Shown: piece after piece, positions 8,329 through 18,292 of the stretch
Numbering within the stretch: the stretch's first letter is position 1
How the letters are laid out: each line of letters opens with the position of its first letter
DNA from: Methanoculleus sp.
GTDB lineage: Archaea > Halobacteriota > Methanomicrobia > Methanomicrobiales > Methanoculleaceae
DNA length: 64,000 bases
Assembly (NCBI RefSeq): GCF_020696975.1
Contig: NZ_JAJGBK010000022.1
Location: 1 to 64,000, forward strand
Reading direction: 5' to 3'
Program-made: the position numbers and the translations under genes
Notes under the pieces: model-generated
The model's input: the letters and a program-made list of their open reading frames with translations, nothing else
Databases searched by the model: none
Told to the model about the DNA's origin: nothing

Positions 8329-9618
8329 ATGACCATTGAAACGGGTACGCGTGACGTCCTCGACATCATGGAGGTCCTGCTCACCGCGGAGATATTCAAC
8401 CGGAACGAGGGCCTCGGCATCAACGACCTTCATCCGCGCTGCCGGGAGTTCTTTGGCGCCGGAAGCGGCGGCAGCACCGAAGTGAAGCGTCCTCTGATCG
8501 TGAGCGAGGGAGCGATCCGGAAGACCTTCGGCAGCCCGGATGCCGTCTGCCAGGCCGTCCGCAAAAACCCGTTCGTCGGCTACGACGAGTTCGGTCAGCG
8601 CCTGAGCCTGCCTTCGCTCGACGCAGCCGCAGGATGGTTCATCAAGAAGGGCGGAACGGAGAGAGTCGGGAGGAATCCCGTCCTTGCATACTTCCTCGAG
8701 GGAAAGGACGGCGTCGACGTCAACTACCAGAACGTCCTGGCAAAGAACCCCCGGTTCGAGGACACCAGAGAATACATGGAGGCGAAGATCTCCCGGCTCA
8801 TCGGGGAGAGCGAGGAGATGCGGGAGGCCCGCGACCTCATCATCATCAGCGCGCCGGACGAGGTCGAGTTTACGCTCGATAAACTGGTCTGCACGCCACG
8901 CCAGGAGGAGATCATCCGTAAGATCGGCGTCGCCCTCGAGCACCGGGAGTTTTTGAAGGAGCACAGCATCTACGAGTTCGGCAGGCTCCTCTTCGTCGGC
9001 CCGCCCGGCACCGGGAAGACGTCGCTTGCACTCGCGATGTCGCGGACGCTCCACATGCCGGTCCTCGAGGTCCGTCTCGCGATGGTCACCTCCCAGTACC
9101 TGGGAGAGACCTCAAAGAACATCGACCGGATCTTTGACCTCGCAAAGAAACTCGCCCCCTGCATCCTCTTCATCGACGAGTTCGACTTCGTCGCGAAGAC
9201 CCGGGTCAGCGACGACCACGGTGCGATGAAGCGTGCGGTGAACATGCTCTTAAAGAACATCGACCAGATCAGTTTCGTCAAGAACGGCGTCCTCCTCATC
9301 GGCGCGACGAACCACCCTCGGATCCTCGACGAGGCTGCCTGGCGCCGGTTCGACGAGGTCGTCGAGTTCCCGCTCCCCGACCAGGCGATGCGGCAGGCGA
9401 TCCTCCAAAAGATCGCCGCCACGATCGAGTGCGACTGCGACTTCGCGGACCTCGCCGCCCGGACGGAGGGGTTCTCGGGCTCCGATCTCCGGATGATGAT
9501 GAAGGAGGCGGTGATGTCGGCGCTGATGGAGGACCGGCGGCGCCTCGATGCGGTGGACATTGAGCAGGGTCTCCTCAGGGTCGAGGAGCGCAACGTCATC
9601 CGCGGCACCGGGTACTGA
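8329..9618 (+). CDS. AAA family ATPase
   Basis: A 429-residue protein. The N-terminal 200 residues have no recognised domain. The AAA module follows: Walker A GPPGTGKT (224-231), Walker B ILFIDEFD (279-286), sensor 1 GATN (325-328), an Arg-finger region AWRRFDE (337-343) and the C-terminal helical lid with sensor-2-like GFSGSDLRMM. The sequence is closest in style to the classic AAA clade (proteasome-activating ATPase, Cdc48, FtsH). The unusual N-terminus suggests a dedicated adaptor or substrate-binding region. It is followed at 5 nt by a metallo-beta-lactamase gene, probably in the same transcript. Confidence 0.85.
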   Translation: MTIETGTRDVLDIMEVLLTAEIFNRNEGLGINDLHPRCREFFGAGSGGSTEVKRPLIVSEGAIRKTFGSPDAVCQAVRKNPFVGYDEFGQRLSLPSLDAAAGWFIKKGGTERVGRNPVLAYFLEGKDGVDVNYQNVLAKNPRFEDTREYMEAKISRLIGESEEMREARDLIIISAPDEVEFTLDKLVCTPRQEEIIRKIGVALEHREFLKEHSIYEFGRLLFVGPPGTGKTSLALAMSRTLHMPVLEVRLAMVTSQYLGETSKNIDRIFDLAKKLAPCILFIDEFDFVAKTRVSDDHGAMKRAVNMLLKNIDQISFVKNGVLLIGATNHPRILDEAAWRRFDEVVEFPLPDQAMRQAILQKIAATIECDCDFADLAARTEGFSGSDLRMMMKEAVMSALMEDRRRLDAVDIEQGLLRVEERNVIRGTGY

Positions 9619-9622
9619 GCGC

Positions 9623-10351
9623 ATGCAGATAACACTGCTCGGGACCGGTGACGCCATCGGGACACCAAAGATCGGGTGCGACTGCGAGAACTGCCGGGCG
9701 ATGACGGCCGCGGGGCGATCAAGGCTCCGGACGTCCCTCCTCATCGAGACGGGGGGTAAGCACATCCTTATAGAGTCGTCGCCGGACCTCCGGCAGCAGC
9801 TCCTCCGGGCCTGCTCGCCGCACATCGACGCGGTCCTCTGGTCGCACGGCCACTACGACCACTTCATCGGGTTCGGAGAGTTCTACCGGGTGCAGAAGGT
9901 CCCCCCGGCCTACGCGGCGCCGCCGGTGATGGACTACTGCTCCGGCTACCTCCACTTCCTCCCGTTTGAGAAGCACCCGGTCCCCGTCTACGAGCCGTTC
10001 GACCTCTTCGGGATCACCTTCACGTTCTTTCCGGTGAACCACCCCCCGGTCTACACCTGCGGCCTCCTGATGGAATACGAGGATACCACGGTTGCCTACA
10101 CCGCAGACACCCGGGAGGACATCCCGCAGAAGAGCCGGGACCTCCTCTCCGAGGCCGATATCGACCTCCTCTTTGTGGACGCCATCGCTCCCGAGGGCTA
10201 CTCGATCACCAAGCACATGAACTACGCCGAAGCGGTCCGGTTCGCCCGCGATATCGGGGCGAGAGACTACCGGTGCGTCCACATGAGCCACATGGTCCCG
10301 CCGGATATGCCGCACGCCGGGTACGACATGGAGACGTTCTGCTGGGAGTGA
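9623..10351 (+). CDS. Metallo-beta-lactamase fold hydrolase, PhnP/RNase Z-like
   Basis: A 242-residue protein starting MQITLLGTGDAIGTPKIGC. It has a Cys pair near the N-terminus (GCDCENC), the metal motif SHGHYDH, a later His in FFPVNHPPVYTCG, an Asp in AYTADTRED, and HMSHMVPPD near the C-terminus. This combination, including the CDCxxC zinc site, resembles PhnP-type cyclic phosphodiesterases. The exact substrate is not evident. The ATG at 9623 is 5 nt after the AAA ATPase stop, so the two genes are probably co-expressed. Confidence 0.82.
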   Translation: MQITLLGTGDAIGTPKIGCDCENCRAMTAAGRSRLRTSLLIETGGKHILIESSPDLRQQLLRACSPHIDAVLWSHGHYDHFIGFGEFYRVQKVPPAYAAPPVMDYCSGYLHFLPFEKHPVPVYEPFDLFGITFTFFPVNHPPVYTCGLLMEYEDTTVAYTADTREDIPQKSRDLLSEADIDLLFVDAIAPEGYSITKHMNYAEAVRFARDIGARDYRCVHMSHMVPPDMPHAGYDMETFCWE

Positions 10352-10361
10352 ACTACAACAA

Positions 10362-10372
10362 TCTATATACTC
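10362..10372 (+). promoter_or_regulatory. TATA box for rpoL
   Basis: CTATATAC with an upstream purine-rich AACAA (BRE-like) lies about 30 nt before the start codon of rpoL. Transcription would therefore begin within a few bases of the start codon, giving a leaderless or very short-leader mRNA. Confidence 0.55.
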
Positions 10373-10397
10373 CTCCCGGGACCAAACATAGGTGCGT

Positions 10398-10682
10398 ATG
10401 GCCATGAAACTCAAACTTCTGGAGCTGACCGACGACAGTGCCCGGATCCTCTTTGAAGGCGAAGGCAACACTTACGTCGACGCGCTCGCCGCCGAACTCA
10501 TCAACGATCCCCAGGTGGATGTGGCGCAGCGTAAGCAGGCATTCCGGTTCACCGACCCGGAACTGATCGTCACCACGACCGGCGGCCGGCCACCTCTTCT
10601 TGCAATCACGGACGCCGCAAAACGGCTCTCCGGCTACGCTGGCGAACTCCTCCAGCAGATGGAAAGCCTCGAGACCGCATAG
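10398..10682 (+). CDS. rpoL: DNA-directed RNA polymerase subunit L (Rpo11)
   Basis: A 94-residue protein matching archaeal RpoL/Rpb11: the N-terminal strand-helix segment MKLKLLELTDDSARILFEGE, then G-NTYVDALAAELINDP, and a C-terminal long helix (ITDAAKRLSGYAGELLQQME). RpoL pairs with RpoD to nucleate RNA polymerase assembly. ATG 10398 is chosen; GTG 10392 and ATG 10404 are alternatives only two codons away. A methyltransferase gene follows after 7 nt. Confidence 0.9.
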   Translation: MAMKLKLLELTDDSARILFEGEGNTYVDALAAELINDPQVDVAQRKQAFRFTDPELIVTTTGGRPPLLAITDAAKRLSGYAGELLQQMESLETA

Positions 10683-10689
10683 ACCGGCC

Positions 10690-11322
10690 ATGAGAAAGAG
10701 TGCGGAAGGCTTCGCCCGGATTGCCCGGGAAGTCTTTGCCCCCATCTACCCCGTCATCGCCGAGCAGGCGCTCGCGTGGTCGGGGATACGGAACGGCTTC
10801 GCGCTCGATATCGGGAGCGGCCCCGGCCTCCTCTCACTCGCGCTGGCGGAAAAGAGCAATCTTACCGTCATCGCGCTCGACACCGACCCGGCGGCGGGCC
10901 AGATTGCGCGGGAGACCGCCGCAGGCTCGCCGGGCAAGGTGGTCCCGGTCACCGGCGACGTCCACGGTATGCCCATCCGGGACAACACCGTTGCGCTCGC
11001 CGTCAGCCGCGGCTCGATCTACTTCTGGCATGACCGGCCGCAGGCGTTCCGCGAGATCGAGCGGGTCCTCCGACCCGGCGGGTTCGCGTTCGTCGGCGGC
11101 AGTTTCGGGACTCCCGAGATCCGAAAAACCATTTTTGATGAGATGCGCCGGCGAAACCCCGACTGGGACCGGGATATAGCCCGGCGAAGCGGGCAGGCGA
11201 CTCCAGAGACACTCCGCCGGGAGCTTGAGGAGAGCGGCGTCGCCCACTCTCGTATCCGTGAAGAAGAGGAGGGGATGTGGGTGGAGATCCGAAAAGATCC
11301 CTTTAATCCACACGCTCGGTGA
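10690..11322 (+). CDS. Class I SAM-dependent methyltransferase
   Basis: A 210-residue protein of the Rossmann methyltransferase fold. Motif I is [15 protein letters not shown] (residues about 36-50), an acidic residue ends strand 2 (VIALDTDP), and a motif IV-like strand ([13 protein letters not shown]) is followed by a helix typical of COG2226 members ([19 protein letters not shown]). The substrate is unknown; the group includes small-molecule and quinone methylases. It lies 7 nt after rpoL and its 3' end overlaps the converging aIF2-beta gene by about 20 nt. Confidence 0.82.
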   Translation: MRKSAEGFARIAREVFAPIYPVIAEQALAWSGIRNGFALDIGSGPGLLSLALAEKSNLTVIALDTDPAAGQIARETAAGSPGKVVPVTGDVHGMPIRDNTVALAVSRGSIYFWHDRPQAFREIERVLRPGGFAFVGGSFGTPEIRKTIFDEMRRRNPDWDRDIARRSGQATPETLRRELEESGVAHSRIREEEEGMWVEIRKDPFNPHAR

Positions 11323-11920
11323 AGATGATCGTCCCGGCGATCCGGGTGATCTTCACCTTCACCGTCTGGCCCGGTTTTGCGTTCGCGACATACATCGTGT
11401 AGCGGTCGATCTTCACGACACCGTCGCCGCGCTTCGAGAGGAACTGCGGGGTGACGTCCATGATGGCGCCCTCGGTCGGTTTCGAGGCTGCAGAGGGGTC
11501 TGCGGTTGCCTTCCGCTTCCGGACCGGCCGGTGACCGCCGCAGGCGTCGCACCGGAGCGTCAGGACCCGCTCGGTCTTAACGAGCCGGGTATCGGGCTTT
11601 CCGCACTCGGAACAGATGACGTAGTCGTCGATGTAGCCTTTGATGATCGTGTTGATCTGCTCCTGCTCGAACTTCCCGGAGAAGACGGCCCGCGTCCCCT
11701 CGATCTTGCCGGCGGTCCCGAGCTCACCAAGAAGGTGCTTCATCAGGTGGTCCGGGTCGCGCCGGAGGGTATCGGCGATCTCGGCGAAGTTCTCAAGGAC
11801 CGTGGTCTTCCCCTCGATGAAGGCGCGGGCGACCGGAACCGTGAACCGGTCCTCGAACTCCGTCGGTTCCGTGATATTGGTATAAGCCTTCTTCAGAAGG
11901 TCTTCATATGACGGGCTCAT
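11303..11920 (-). CDS. eif2b: Translation initiation factor aIF2 beta subunit with C-terminal TRAM domain
   Basis: A 205-residue protein. Residues 1-130 are aIF2-beta: an N-terminal helix ([13 protein letters not shown]), the central alpha/beta domain ([20 protein letters not shown] region) and a zinc ribbon with C-x2-C pairs (CSEC and CDAC). After a linker, residues about 148-205 form a TRAM-like beta barrel ([20 protein letters not shown] then [14 protein letters not shown]). The heterotrimer brings initiator tRNA to the ribosome. ATG 11920 fits the family N-terminus; an upstream in-frame start is possible. It is transcribed divergently from purL. Confidence 0.92.
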   Translation of the reverse strand: MSPSYEDLLKKAYTNITEPTEFEDRFTVPVARAFIEGKTTVLENFAEIADTLRRDPDHLMKHLLGELGTAGKIEGTRAVFSGKFEQEQINTIIKGYIDDYVICSECGKPDTRLVKTERVLTLRCDACGGHRPVRKRKATADPSAASKPTEGAIMDVTPQFLSKRGDGVVKIDRYTMYVANAKPGQTVKVKITRIAGTIIFTERVD

Positions 11921-12014
11921 ACCCCAGTATTGGTTGCGCGACGTCAAAAAGTGAGTACCTCATCCCCGGGCCCGGGCATGCTTATGTAGGTGGGCAACCC
12001 ACCAGCCTGACAGT

Positions 12015-14087
12015 ATGCTGCCGGCACAGGACCTTGGATTGCTGCGAACAACCCTCGGGCGGGACCTAACCGACGTCGAGATCGCCTGCTTTGAAAACCT
12101 CTGGAGCGAACACTGCAGTTACCGGTCCACCAGACCGCTTCTCCGGACGCTGCCGACCGAGGGGAGCGAGGTGCTGCTCGGGCCGGGGGACGACGCTGCG
12201 ATTGTCCGGTTCAGCGAGACCTGTGCCCTCGCCATCGGGATGGAGAGCCACAACCACCCGAGTTACGTGGACCCCTACGACGGCGCCGCCACCGGGGTCG
12301 GCGGGATCGTCCGCGACATCCTCTCGATGGGCGCCCGTCCTATCGCCCTGATGGACCCGCTCTACTTCGGGCCCCTCGATAGCGAGAAGAACCGTTACCT
12401 TCTCGAACACGTCGTCGCCGGGATCGGGGATTACGGCAACTGCATCGGGGTGCCGGTCGTCCGGGGCGAACTCGTCTTCGACCCCTCGTACTCAGGAAAC
12501 CCGCTCGTGAACGTCGTCTGCGTCGGGGTCGTGGACTCCGACCGCTACATCACCGCCAGGGTCAAACGGCCGGGAAGCCATCTTGTCCTGGTCGGCTCCT
12601 CGACCGGCCGGGACGGGCTTGGCGGAGCATCGTTTGCATCCCGTGACCTCTCCGAGAACGCGGAGGCCGTCGACCGCCCGAGCGTCCAGGTCGGGGACCC
12701 CTACACGGAAAAACTCCTCATCGACGCCATCCTTGCTATGGCCGGGACCGGGAAGGTCCTCTCCTGCCGGGACCTCGGGGCGGCGGGTCTTGCCGGGGCG
12801 TCAAGCGAGATGGCGAGCACGTTCGGCGCCGTCATCCACGCCGATCGGGTCCACCTCCGGGAGACGGGGATGGTGCCGCGGGAGATCATGCTCGCCGAGT
12901 CCCAGGAGCGGATGCTCATCGAGGTGGCCCCCGAAGACGTCGCCCTGATGGGGGCGATCGCGGAGAAGTACGATCTTGCCTGGAGCGACATCGGCGAGGT
13001 GATCGAGGAGCCCCGCTACATCGTGAAGTTCCACGGCGAGACCGTCGCGGACCTCCCGATCTATCTCCTTGTCGGGGGGGCGCCGCTCTGCAGGTGGGAG
13101 ACGAGACCGTATGCAGCCGAGAAATCGTTCGTCCGCCCGGCGACGCCGGTAAAGGACCTCGCGCTCGCGGTCCTCGCACACCCCGACGTGGCCCGCAAGG
13201 ACTGGGTCTACGAGCAGTACGACAGGGATGTCCAGCTCCGGTCGGTCTCACTCCTTCATGACGCCGCCGTCCTCCGCCTGGAGGAGAAAGCGCTCGTCCT
13301 CTCCTGCGGGTGCAACCCCCGGCACATCTACCTAAAGCCCTTCGAGGGAGCGGCAAACGCCGTCATCGAGAACGCCAGCAATCTCGCCTGCCTCGGCGCC
13401 GACCCGCTCTGCATCGTCGACTGCCTGAACTTCGCGAGCCCCGAGCACCCGGAGACCTACTGGCAGATCGAGCAGGCCGTCCTCGGCCTCGGGGATGCGG
13501 CACGGAGGATGGGGGTCCCGATCGTCGGCGGCAACGTCTCGCTCTACAACGAGAGCGACGAGTTCGGGACAGAGATCAAGCCGACACCCTCGCTCGGGAT
13601 GATCGGGCGAGGCGAGATCCGGAAATGGACGGCCCCTGCCGAAGGCGAAAAACTCGCCCTGATCGGGAGGACTGAGCCCGACTATGGAGGATCGGTCCTC
13701 GACGCGGTCACCGGATGCGGCGGATCCGCACCCGCAATGGCGGACCCGGCGGTCGTCGCCGTCGTCCGCGACCTTGTTCGGGAGGGACGGGTCACCACCG
13801 CGACCGACCTCTCCCGGGGCGGCCTCGTTGCCGCGCTGGCAAAGGTCGCCCCGCGTGCGGACGTCACCCTCGCCGGCGACCCCCTCGCGGAACTCTTCTC
13901 CGAGACCTGCGGCCGGTTCCTGGTCGCGGTTCCCGATGAGTCGGCCCTCGCCGGGGTGGAGCACCGACTCATCGGCACCGTCGGCGGCGACGCCCTCACC
14001 CTCCGGCTGAAGGAGGGGACGGTCGTCATCACGCCGGAGGAGATCGCGACGGCGCTTGGCACGACGAGCCGGACGATGCGTTACTGA
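12015..14087 (+). CDS. purL: Phosphoribosylformylglycinamidine synthase subunit PurL
   Basis: A 690-residue small-type PurL, which uses ATP and ammonia from PurQ to convert FGAR to FGAM in purine synthesis. Recognisable segments are the N-terminal [19 protein letters not shown], the ATP-binding GPGDDAAIV, the conserved SHNHPS and [18 protein letters not shown], and the second repeat with [10 protein letters not shown] and [14 protein letters not shown]. The length is normal for archaea, where PurL, PurQ and PurS are separate. PurQ and PurS are not beside it here. The 3' end overlaps the converging flavodoxin gene by 7 nt. Confidence 0.96.
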   Translation: MLPAQDLGLLRTTLGRDLTDVEIACFENLWSEHCSYRSTRPLLRTLPTEGSEVLLGPGDDAAIVRFSETCALAIGMESHNHPSYVDPYDGAATGVGGIVRDILSMGARPIALMDPLYFGPLDSEKNRYLLEHVVAGIGDYGNCIGVPVVRGELVFDPSYSGNPLVNVVCVGVVDSDRYITARVKRPGSHLVLVGSSTGRDGLGGASFASRDLSENAEAVDRPSVQVGDPYTEKLLIDAILAMAGTGKVLSCRDLGAAGLAGASSEMASTFGAVIHADRVHLRETGMVPREIMLAESQERMLIEVAPEDVALMGAIAEKYDLAWSDIGEVIEEPRYIVKFHGETVADLPIYLLVGGAPLCRWETRPYAAEKSFVRPATPVKDLALAVLAHPDVARKDWVYEQYDRDVQLRSVSLLHDAAVLRLEEKALVLSCGCNPRHIYLKPFEGAANAVIENASNLACLGADPLCIVDCLNFASPEHPETYWQIEQAVLGLGDAARRMGVPIVGGNVSLYNESDEFGTEIKPTPSLGMIGRGEIRKWTAPAEGEKLALIGRTEPDYGGSVLDAVTGCGGSAPAMADPAVVAVVRDLVREGRVTTATDLSRGGLVAALAKVAPRADVTLAGDPLAELFSETCGRFLVAVPDESALAGVEHRLIGTVGGDALTLRLKEGTVVITPEEIATALGTTSRTMRY

Positions 14088-14575
14088 ACAACCAGTTCTT
14101 TCTCCGACCGGCGGACGAGATCCACCAGGCTCTCGATCCCCTCCCCCTTCTGGACGTCCCGCACCGTGAACGCGACCGCACCGCGGACGTCGGCGCCCCG
14201 GCCCGCAAGCATCGCCGTCATCGTCTCAAGCGTCTTCCCCGGCATCCCGCCCGATGTGCAGAAGACGACCGCGGCCTTCCCCTCGATGCCCGCGAGGGCG
14301 TTGATCACCGCGTTGACGGCCGGCGTCGGGCTCCGGGCCCATACGGGGGTTCCGACGACGACGGTCTCGTAGCCGGAGACGACGATGGTGGCAGGCTCGA
14401 TTACAGCCGCTTCTCCACGCATGGCTCGCGGAGCCCCTTTAAGGTACATGCCCACCTTCGAGTAGCCCGCAAGGTCTCTTACCGCGAGGAGGTCGCCGCC
14501 GACCATGGCAGCGAGCCGTTCGGCCACGGCCCGGGTGTTGCCGGTCTCGGAGTGATAGATGATACAGACAGCCAT
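14081..14575 (-). CDS. Flavodoxin family protein
   Basis: A 164-residue flavodoxin-fold protein. The FMN phosphate loop is at the N-terminus ([18 protein letters not shown], residues about 5-22). The second flavin-binding loop is [17 protein letters not shown] (about 73-89) and the third is [11 protein letters not shown]. Such proteins carry electrons or act as small FMN-dependent reductases in the cytoplasm. The gene is short and compact, starts at ATG 14575 and ends within the last codons of purL. Confidence 0.88.
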   Translation of the reverse strand: MAVCIIYHSETGNTRAVAERLAAMVGGDLLAVRDLAGYSKVGMYLKGAPRAMRGEAAVIEPATIVVSGYETVVVGTPVWARSPTPAVNAVINALAGIEGKAAVVFCTSGGMPGKTLETMTAMLAGRGADVRGAVAFTVRDVQKGEGIESLVDLVRRSEKELVVQ

Positions 14576-14613
14576 ACCGGAGGGTACGGCAGATTGATAT
14601 AAACGGGTGTCGG

Positions 14614-14629
14614 GTGAAAAAAAGGAGTA
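14614..14629 (-). terminator. Poly-T terminator after ilvC
   Basis: On the minus strand a run of seven T (plus-strand A at 14617-14623) comes directly after the ilvC stop. Archaeal polymerases end transcription at such T-runs. Confidence 0.55.
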
Positions 14630-15625
<996 letters not shown>

Positions 15626-15649
15626 TCACACCCGATTGGTCAGCAGACC

Positions 15650-15672
15650 TGATAAATACTATATAATATAAC
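15650..15672 (-). promoter_or_regulatory. AT-rich TATA region for ilvC
   Basis: On the minus strand the sequence TTATATTATATAGTATTTATC lies about 30-55 nt before the ilvC ATG and is the only strong TATA-like element in the gap. The mptA promoter on the other strand is less clear; CTCTATACG at about 15722-15730 is a weak candidate. Confidence 0.5.
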
Positions 15673-15746
15673 TGCAGTTGCCGGGAGGGTCATTTTAAGG
15701 TTGATGAAGAGAAACCTTATTCTCTATACGCTATTGAGGATTTGTA

Positions 15747-16688
15747 ATGGAACTGCCAGATGTCCAGTCCAGCCTGCCGGAGGTCCGTATCAACCTGACC
15801 AGGGTGGGTGTGAAAAACGTCCAAAAACTTGTTGAAGTCGCCCGACCCGGCAAGCGGCCGGTCATATTCATCTCCAACTTCGACGTCTTCGTCGACCTGC
15901 CGGGGAGCCTCAAAGGGGCAAACCTCTCCCGGAACTTCGAGGTGATCGATGATGTGCTGCAGCAGGCCATCGACGGGGACGTAAAGGAGATCGAGGAACT
16001 CTGCAGCGCGGTGGCGCGCAAACTCCTCGACCGGCACGAGTACGCGGAGCGGACCGAGGTTCGGATGCGGAGCCAGTTCATGGTCCGGCGGGAGACACCG
16101 GTCAGCGAGACGAGTTGCCATGAGGTCGTGAACGTCCACGCGAGCGCAGTCGCTCAGAGGAACGACGGCGACCCGATCATCCGAAAGAGCATCGGGGCCG
16201 AAGTGACCGGGATGACCGCCTGCCCCTGCGCCCAGAACATCATGAAGGACCATGCCCTGCATGTCCTCGAGAACCTCGGCGTGGAAGACGAGAAGATCGA
16301 GACGTTCTTCAAGGAGGTGCCGATGGCCACGCACAACCAGCGTGGACGGGGTTTCCTCTGCATCGAGATCGATGATGACCAGCATATCAGTCTTGAGAAG
16401 ATCATCAAGATCTTGAAGGATTCCATGAGTGCGCGCATTTACGAACTTCTCAAGCGGGGTGACGAGAGTTACGTGGTGATGGAAGCCCACAAGAACCCCC
16501 GGTTCGTAGAAGACTGTGTTCGCGAGATGGCCCGCAAGGTGATCGCGCAGTTCCGGGATCTCCCCGGAGATACCGTAGTCACCATAAAGCAGACCAACGA
16601 AGAGAGCATCCACCAGCACAACGCCTATGCGGAACGGAAGGCGACAATAGCGGAACTCGTTGCGGAGATGGACGAGGGAGCGCTATAG
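15747..16688 (+). CDS. mptA: GTP cyclohydrolase MptA (methanopterin pathway)
   Basis: A 313-residue protein of the GTP cyclohydrolase IB/MptA family, which opens GTP to 7,8-dihydroneopterin 2',3'-cyclic phosphate, the first step of methanopterin synthesis. Family features are FISNFDVFVDLPGSLKGANLSRN (near residues 41-64), the conserved SCHEVVNVHA region, and the metal Cys segment GMTACPCAQNIM (near residues 158-169). QTNEESIHQHNAYAERKAT at the C-terminus is also typical. It is the first gene transcribed rightwards from the ilvC/mptA gap; the AT-rich frh leader follows. Confidence 0.93.
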   Translation: MELPDVQSSLPEVRINLTRVGVKNVQKLVEVARPGKRPVIFISNFDVFVDLPGSLKGANLSRNFEVIDDVLQQAIDGDVKEIEELCSAVARKLLDRHEYAERTEVRMRSQFMVRRETPVSETSCHEVVNVHASAVAQRNDGDPIIRKSIGAEVTGMTACPCAQNIMKDHALHVLENLGVEDEKIETFFKEVPMATHNQRGRGFLCIEIDDDQHISLEKIIKILKDSMSARIYELLKRGDESYVVMEAHKNPRFVEDCVREMARKVIAQFRDLPGDTVVTIKQTNEESIHQHNAYAERKATIAELVAEMDEGAL

Positions 16689-16689
16689 A

Positions 16690-16914
16690 CCCAATAATAT
16701 TTTTAAATCCATTATAATCATTAGATGAATTTTAATAATAGCTATTACGTTAAGCAGTTGTCATGCAATTCAAGGACGTACTGAAACGAAAGTTATAAAC
16801 TCTGTTTTCTTCATATTTCCTGTTGACGTACACGCGTACGTTTCCAGTACAAAATTGTGTGGTAACACCGGTATAGTGTTCTGAACACCAAAATATCGGA
16901 ATGAGGCGATATAT
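16690..16914 (+). promoter_or_regulatory. frh operon promoter and long leader
   Basis: This is one of the most AT-rich stretches in the window. A TATA box (TTATAAA, 16793-16799) predicts a start near 16820 and a leader of about 95 nt. Direct repeats of GACGTAC occur at 16775-16781 and 16825-16831, flanking the TATA box. The second lies in a perfect inverted repeat ACGTAC-ACGC-GTACGT (16826-16841). A further palindrome GTGTTC-T-GAACAC is at 16876-16888. T-rich DNA at 16698-16705 may end mptA transcription. A GAGG ribosome site lies before the TTG start. Confidence 0.6.
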
Positions 16915-18282
16915 TTGTCGAAAGTTGTAGAGATTTCCCCAACAACGAGACATGAAGGCCACTCAAAGCTCGTTCTGAAGGTCAACGATGAAGGCATCGT
17001 CGAGCGTGGAGACTGGCTCAGCATCACCCCGGTGAGGGGTGTCGAGAAACTCGCCATCGGAAAGACGATGGAGCAGGTTCCAAAGATCGCATCGCGTGTC
17101 TGCGGTATCTGTCCCATCGCCCACACCCTGGCGGGTATCGAAGCGATGGAAGCATCCATCGGGTGCGAGATCCCCGAGGACGCGAAACTCCTGCGTTACA
17201 TCCTGCAGTGTGCCAACAGGATGCACAGCCACGCGATCCACAACATCCTGTCCCTCCCGGACATGTACATCCCCGGAACCGACGTGAAGATCAACCCCTT
17301 CACCAAGGAAGAACCGGTCAGGAGTGTTGCACTCCGGATCCAGCGGATCCGTGAGATCGGCCAGACCATCGGCGAGATCGTCGGCGGAGAGGCAATCCAC
17401 CCGAGCAACCCCCGCGTCGGCGGTATGTACAAGAACATCACCCCGCGTGCGAAGGCAAAGATCTATGACCTCGCAAAAGAGGCCCGGGTCCTCACTCATG
17501 AACAGATGGAGTTCATGATCGCGGTCTTCCGGAACTACCAGAACCGCGACTGGTCTGAAGTCGGCGGCGTCGAAGTCCCGATCCCGAAGGACCTCGGCTA
17601 CCACAACCAGGGCTACATGGCCACCGCGCCGGTCTACGGCAGCTCCAGCCTCGACGAGACCCCGATGTGGTTCCCCGAGCGGTTCACCGAAGTCCGCCCC
17701 TGGGACTGGTACATGGGTGAGGTCGAGATCGATGAAGCCGACCCGAACTACCCGGTAGGCGGCACCACCCCCGTCGGGAACAAGGCATGGCCCCAGATGG
17801 AAGCCTGCACCGGCGTCCCGCTCTACGACGGCCAGCCTGTCGAGGTCGGACCGCGTGCACGCCAGGCCATCTTCAAGAACTACGACGAGAAGGGCACCAT
17901 CGGCCTGCAGATCGCCCGCCAGATGGAGTTCCCCGAGACCGCCTACGGCATCATCGACGCCCTCGACGCGCTCGACACCTCCGGCTCGGTCCTCGCGGAC
18001 GAGATCCCGCAGGGTGACGGCTCCCTTGGATGGGCCGCAAACGAAGCGCCCCGTGGAACCGACGTCCACCTTGCCAAGGTCAAAGACGGCCGCGTACAGT
18101 ACTTCGGGATGCTCGTCCCGACCACCTGGAACTTCCCCACCTGCAGCCGTGCACTGACCGGTGCGCCCTGGAGGCTCGCGGAAGTCGTCATGCGTGGATA
18201 CGACCCCTGCGTCTCCTGTGCGACGCACATGATTGTGATCGACGAAGACAAGAGACTGGTGGCCCAGAAACTCATTCAGTGA
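16915..18282 (+). CDS. frhA: Coenzyme F420-reducing hydrogenase, large (NiFe) subunit
   Basis: A 455-residue catalytic subunit of the cytosolic H2:F420 oxidoreductase. The nickel-iron site has its Cys pairs at CGIC (Cys63, Cys66) and DPCVSC (Cys432, Cys435). The C-terminus after His438 is a 17-residue extension that FrhD should remove once nickel is inserted. The start is TTG at 16915 after the ribosome site GAGG; it gives the usual family N-terminus (SKVVEISPTTRHEGHSKL). The second ligand positions hold Cys, so this is the Cys-only enzyme, not a selenoprotein. The operon order is A-D-G-B. Confidence 0.97.
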   Translation: MSKVVEISPTTRHEGHSKLVLKVNDEGIVERGDWLSITPVRGVEKLAIGKTMEQVPKIASRVCGICPIAHTLAGIEAMEASIGCEIPEDAKLLRYILQCANRMHSHAIHNILSLPDMYIPGTDVKINPFTKEEPVRSVALRIQRIREIGQTIGEIVGGEAIHPSNPRVGGMYKNITPRAKAKIYDLAKEARVLTHEQMEFMIAVFRNYQNRDWSEVGGVEVPIPKDLGYHNQGYMATAPVYGSSSLDETPMWFPERFTEVRPWDWYMGEVEIDEADPNYPVGGTTPVGNKAWPQMEACTGVPLYDGQPVEVGPRARQAIFKNYDEKGTIGLQIARQMEFPETAYGIIDALDALDTSGSVLADEIPQGDGSLGWAANEAPRGTDVHLAKVKDGRVQYFGMLVPTTWNFPTCSRALTGAPWRLAEVVMRGYDPCVSCATHMIVIDEDKRLVAQKLIQ

Positions 18283-18292
18283 GCGTACACGC

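Noticed and set aside
15717-16619. 300-residue frame antisense to mptA
   Set aside because: It is a shadow frame over a well-recognised gene and shows no independent motif or ribosome site.
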